Source of the DNA: Collinsella aerofaciens
Lineage (GTDB): Bacteria; Actinomycetota; Coriobacteriia; Coriobacteriales; Coriobacteriaceae
DNA length: 16,396 bases
Assembly: GCF_901212495.1 (NCBI RefSeq)
Contig: NZ_CAAKNY010000010.1
Span: 1 to 16,396, forward strand
Reading direction: 5' to 3'
Shown in pieces: positions 13,518-16,396 of this stretch (positions are counted from its first letter, which is position 1; each line of letters opens with the position of its first letter). Below the pieces are notes generated by a model. That model saw only the letters and a program-made list of their open reading frames with translations, was not told the DNA's origin and searched no databases. The translations under genes were made by a program, and so were the position numbers.

Positions 13518-13536
13518 TTAGGTATTTCTAACTTAA
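13518..13536. promoter_or_regulatory. DtxR/IdeR-like operator upstream of feoB
   Basis: TTAGGTATTTCTAACTTAA matches 14 of 19 positions of the DtxR/IdeR consensus (TTAGGTTAGGCTAACCTAA). The right half matches 8 of 9 and the left 6 of 9. The overlapping AAGTTAG-N6-CTAACTT is a perfect palindrome. Its place before feoB fits iron repression. Confidence 0.5.
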
Positions 13537-13609
13537 TGCTGCAACTTTGAAGCACATTATCCAGCCCGCCCGGAGAAAGCAGCGCGGGCACACAAGGAAG
13601 AAGGATTGA

Positions 13610-16165
13610 ATGGCGGATTCTCAGATCCATGTCGCGCTGGCGGGTAACCCCAACTGCGGCAAGACCACGCTTTTCAACCTGATTACCGGCGCTAACGGCT
13701 ACGTTGGCAACTGGCCCGGTGTCACGGTTGAGAAAAAGGAGGCCAAGCTCCTAAGCGACAAGAACGTTACCATCACGGACCTCCCCGGCATCTACTCGCT
13801 TTCCCCCTACAGCCCCGAGGAGCAATGCTCACGCGATTACCTCATGAGCGGCGAGCCCGATGTTGTCGTCCAGGTGGTCGACGCCACCAACCTCGAGCGC
13901 AACCTGTACCTGGCGCTTCAGGTTATCGAGACCGGCCTGCCCGTGGTCGTTGCCCTCAATATGGCCGATTTGGTCGAGAAGAACGGTGACAAGATCGACA
14001 CGGACAAGCTTTCCAAGAAGCTCGGCTGCCCGGTCATGATGATCTCGGCCCTTAAGAATAAGGGCATCACCGAGCTCTTTGAGCAGGTCAAAAAGTCCGC
14101 TGCTTCCAAGGGCCAGGTGCCGGAGCACAAGTTCGACTCCTCCATCGAGGACGTTCTGGACCACATCGAGAACAACCTGCCGGCGAGCGTTCCGGCCAAC
14201 AAGCGCCGCTATTACGCCGTCAAGCTGTTCGAGCGTGATACGGACGCCTGCAAACTCATCAACCTCACCAAGGAGAAGGCCGCTCGCGTGGAGGAGCTGA
14301 TCGCTCAGTGCGAGCAGGATTGCGACGACGATGCCGAGTCCATCATCACCGGTGAGCGCTATGGCGTCATCGCGCACATCATCGATGAGTGCCTCACCAA
14401 GGCTCCGGCCAAGATGAGCACCTCCGAGAAAATCGACTACGTGGTTACCAACCGCATTCTGGGCCTGCCGATCTTCGTAGTCATTATGTTCTGTGTGTAC
14501 TACATCGCTGTTTCCACCTTGGGCGGTACGGTGACCGACTTCACCAACGACCAGCTCTTCGGCACCGATGGTTGGTTCGTGCTGGGCCAGGGCCGCGATG
14601 CATATGACGAGGCTGCTGGCGAGTACACGCAGGCTCAGGCCGAAATCGCCGCGTTTATCGCCGCTGCCGACGCCAAGGGCATCGACGTTTCTGCTTATAA
14701 CGATGCCGTCGACGCCGAGGACGGTGACGCTGCCGCCGACGCGCTCAAGACCATCGCAGCCGAGCCTGAGGCCGCGTCCGTGAAGGGCAAGGTCGAGGAG
14801 GACGAGGACGCCGGTACGACTGCCGCTACCGTCACTGCGTCTCAGGCGGTCAAGGACCTCGACGTCACCGAGCCCGACCCCGCCGACTACGGTCCGTTCG
14901 TCCCCGGCATCACCACCGCGGTGCATAACGCTCTTGTGGCGGGCGGCACCGAGGACGGAGGCCTGGTCGATTCGCTGGTCTGCGACGGCATCGTCGCCGG
15001 CCTGGGCGCCATCTTCGGCTTCGTCCCGCAGATGTTCCTGCTCTTTGTGATGCTGTCCTTCCTGGAGGACTGCGGCTATATGGCCCGCGTCGCCTTTATC
15101 ATGGACCGCGTGTTTCGCCGCTTTGGCCTGTCCGGTAAGTCCTTTATCCCCATGCTTGTGTCCTCGGGCTGCGGCGTCCCCGGCGTCATGTCTACCAAGA
15201 CTATCGAGAACGAGAAGGACCGCCGCATGACGGTCATGACCACCACGTTCATTCCCTGTGGCGCCAAGCTGCCGATCATCGCCTTGCTCATGGGCTCCAT
15301 CATCGGCGATTCTTCCACCACCGCGAAGTGGATCAGCCCGCTCTTCTACTTCCTGGGCGTCTTTGCCGTCATCGCCTCGGGCCTCATGCTCAAGAAGACC
15401 AAGCTCTTCGCCGGTCGCCCGACGCCGTTCGTTATGGAGCTCCCTGCCTACCACTTCCCGGCGATCCGCTCTTGGGCGCTGCACGTGTGGGAGCGCTGCT
15501 GGGCCTTTATCAAGAAGGCGGGTACGGTCATCTTCGCATCCACCGTCGTCGTTTGGTTCCTCTCCAACTTTGGTAGCTATAACGGTGCCTTTGGCTTCCT
15601 GCCTGCGATGGACGGCATCCCCGAGGAGTATATGGACTACTCCGTGCTCGCCATGCTGGGCAACCTGGTTGCCTGGATCTTCGCCCCGCTCGGCTTTAGC
15701 ACCTGGCAGGCAGCTGCGCTGACTTTCTCTGGCCTTGTCGCTAAGGAGAACGTCGTCGCCACCGCCGGCTCGCTGCTGTCCGTCGCCGACGCGGGCGAGA
15801 CCGATCCGAGCCTGTGGACCGCGTTTGCCGGCATGTTTCCCACCATGGGCGCCTGCGTTGCCTTCGGCGCCTTCAACCTGCTGTGCGCTCCGTGCTTTGC
15901 CGCCATTGGCACCATCCGCAACCAGATGGACTCCGGCAAGTGGACCGCGATTGCCATCGGCTACGAGTGTGCCTTTGCTTGGGTCATCGGCCTGTTCATC
16001 AACCAGTTCTACAACCTGTTTGTTCTGGGGCAGTTTGGTATCTGGACGGTTGTGGCCATTGTGCTGCTGGCCGCGATGCTCTTCCAGATCTTCCGTCCCA
16101 TGCCTAAACACGCATGGACTGACGAGGACGAGAGCAACACCGCTTCCGCCGCAGTTTCCGCCTAA
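13610..16165 (+). CDS. feoB: Ferrous iron transporter FeoB with acidic extracytoplasmic insertion
   Basis: Imports Fe(II) across the cytoplasmic membrane. The 851-residue protein has the N-terminal G domain: G1 GNPNCGKT (12-19), switch I GNWPGVTVEKKE, G3 DLPG (57-60), G4 NMAD (117-120) and G5 SALK (146-149). A helical GDI region and then the membrane domain follow. The two Gate motifs keep their cysteines: SSGCGVPG (Cys521) and PCGAKLPI (Cys550). Between the first transmembrane helix (about 284-308) and the SLVCDG segment lies an unusual, Ala/Asp/Glu-rich stretch of about 105 residues (roughly 323-428), where E. coli FeoB has a short loop; it is predicted outside the membrane. This accounts for the extra length over E. 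coli FeoB (773). The ATG follows AGAAGGA. No feoC is present. Confidence 0.96.
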   Translation: MADSQIHVALAGNPNCGKTTLFNLITGANGYVGNWPGVTVEKKEAKLLSDKNVTITDLPGIYSLSPYSPEEQCSRDYLMSGEPDVVVQVVDATNLERNLYLALQVIETGLPVVVALNMADLVEKNGDKIDTDKLSKKLGCPVMMISALKNKGITELFEQVKKSAASKGQVPEHKFDSSIEDVLDHIENNLPASVPANKRRYYAVKLFERDTDACKLINLTKEKAARVEELIAQCEQDCDDDAESIITGERYGVIAHIIDECLTKAPAKMSTSEKIDYVVTNRILGLPIFVVIMFCVYYIAVSTLGGTVTDFTNDQLFGTDGWFVLGQGRDAYDEAAGEYTQAQAEIAAFIAAADAKGIDVSAYNDAVDAEDGDAAADALKTIAAEPEAASVKGKVEEDEDAGTTAATVTASQAVKDLDVTEPDPADYGPFVPGITTAVHNALVAGGTEDGGLVDSLVCDGIVAGLGAIFGFVPQMFLLFVMLSFLEDCGYMARVAFIMDRVFRRFGLSGKSFIPMLVSSGCGVPGVMSTKTIENEKDRRMTVMTTTFIPCGAKLPIIALLMGSIIGDSSTTAKWISPLFYFLGVFAVIASGLMLKKTKLFAGRPTPFVMELPAYHFPAIRSWALHVWERCWAFIKKAGTVIFASTVVVWFLSNFGSYNGAFGFLPAMDGIPEEYMDYSVLAMLGNLVAWIFAPLGFSTWQAAALTFSGLVAKENVVATAGSLLSVADAGETDPSLWTAFAGMFPTMGACVAFGAFNLLCAPCFAAIGTIRNQMDSGKWTAIAIGYECAFAWVIGLFINQFYNLFVLGQFGIWTVVAIVLLAAMLFQIFRPMPKHAWTDEDESNTASAAVSA

Positions 16166-16194
16166 GTCCGAATAAGGATTAACCCCTTTCCACG

Positions 16195-16227
16195 AGCCCG
16201 AGTGTCTTAGCGACATTCGGGCTTTTT
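16195..16227 (+). terminator. feoB terminator
   Basis: GCCCGAGTGTC (16196-16206) pairs with GACATTCGGGC (16212-16222), including one G-T pair, with loop TTAGC and five T's (16223-16227). Confidence 0.9.
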
Positions 16228-16277
16228 GGTGCATAGGGACAAGTCGGTACAAAAGTAATCTGTCCCCCATGCACCAA
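16226..16277. repeat. REP-like palindrome
   Basis: TTGGTGCATAGGGACA (16226-16241) is nearly complementary to TGTCCCCCATGCACCAA (16261-16277). The arms are 9 bp perfect, then GGGACA/TGTCCC with one mismatch and a bulge. The left arm overlaps the T-run of the feoB terminator. The shape resembles REP elements mobilised by RAYT transposases; that is only an analogy, and no transposase is in the window. Confidence 0.55.
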
Positions 16278-16279
16278 TT

Positions 16280-16351
16280 AGTTGCGGTGAAATAGTTCCT
16301 GCCTGAGGGCGTTAGCGGCATTTTTAGGTACTATTTCACCGCAACTTTTTT
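16280..16351 (+). terminator. Long hairpin with T-run
   Basis: AGTTGCGGTGAAATAGT (16280-16296) pairs perfectly with ACTATTTCACCGCAACT (16330-16346), a 17-bp stem. TGCC/GGCA can pair inside the 33-nt interior, and T6 follows. It may be a second terminator after feoB or a mobile palindromic repeat. Confidence 0.6.
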
Positions 16352-16369
16352 GGTGAGGGGAATGTGGCG

Positions 16370-16383
16370 TTTCTGCAGATAAA
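16370..16383. repeat. Repeated 14-mer TTTCTGCAGATAAA, copy 2
   Basis: Identical to 13503-13516. The sequence continues AACCGACCAAAATA to the window end; nothing downstream can be judged. Confidence 0.5.
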
Positions 16384-16396
16384 ACCGACCAAAATA

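Noticed and set aside
13829..16321. Long open frame antisense to feoB (about 830 codons)
   Set aside because: Shadow of feoB codon bias; low-complexity, Gly/Asp/His-rich and without family features.

Overview
The window is a high-GC, gene-dense bacterial chromosomal segment. The protein sequences (two FeoA proteins followed by FeoB, a lactate racemase locus, actinobacterial-style HisRS, AspRS and PPC, an orphan HPr) suggest a gut Coriobacteriia, most likely Collinsella or a close relative. This assignment comes from family resemblance only; no database search was possible. No phage, IS element, tRNA, rRNA or CRISPR array was seen.

Layout. (1) 1-1422: hisS, with a TATAAT -10 box. (2) 1423-4493: a terminator, a TATAAT promoter and ppc (phosphoenolpyruvate carboxylase). 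(3) 4494-4992: about 500 bp without a gene, holding a nested inverted-repeat/terminator element, a degenerate direct repeat, a second terminator-like hairpin and the larA leader. (4) 4993-7051 (+): larA, the Ni-pincer lactate racemase (TTG start), and a MIP-family channel resembling the lactic acid channel LarD. A second nested element, with different outer arms, follows. (5) 7354-10356 (-): serB, larB, larC and a TetR-family regulator. larB, larC and tetR are tightly packed (10- and 2-nt gaps). (6) 10613-12400 (+): aspS. (7) 12546-12794 (+): a stand-alone HPr. (8) 12983-16165 (+): feoA, feoA and feoB, for ferrous iron uptake. (9) 16166-16396: a terminator, a REP-like palindrome, another long hairpin and a repeated 14-mer.

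How the genes work together. LarB and LarC make part of the nickel-pincer nucleotide cofactor that LarA binds covalently at Lys184, and the MIP channel probably moves lactic acid. LarE, the sulfur-transfer enzyme, is not in the window, and LarC stops where the LarC1 half normally ends. The C-terminal LarC2 half is absent and the TetR gene starts 2 nt later. The two lar transcription units face each other.

The observations most worth following are: two nested terminator elements whose outer arms differ completely but whose inner junctions are conserved and covary; an HPr with His15 plus a built-in Asp at the Ser46 regulatory position; the LarC1-only LarC followed by tetR; a MIP channel whose second NPA box reads NQA; and an acidic extracytoplasmic insertion in FeoB.
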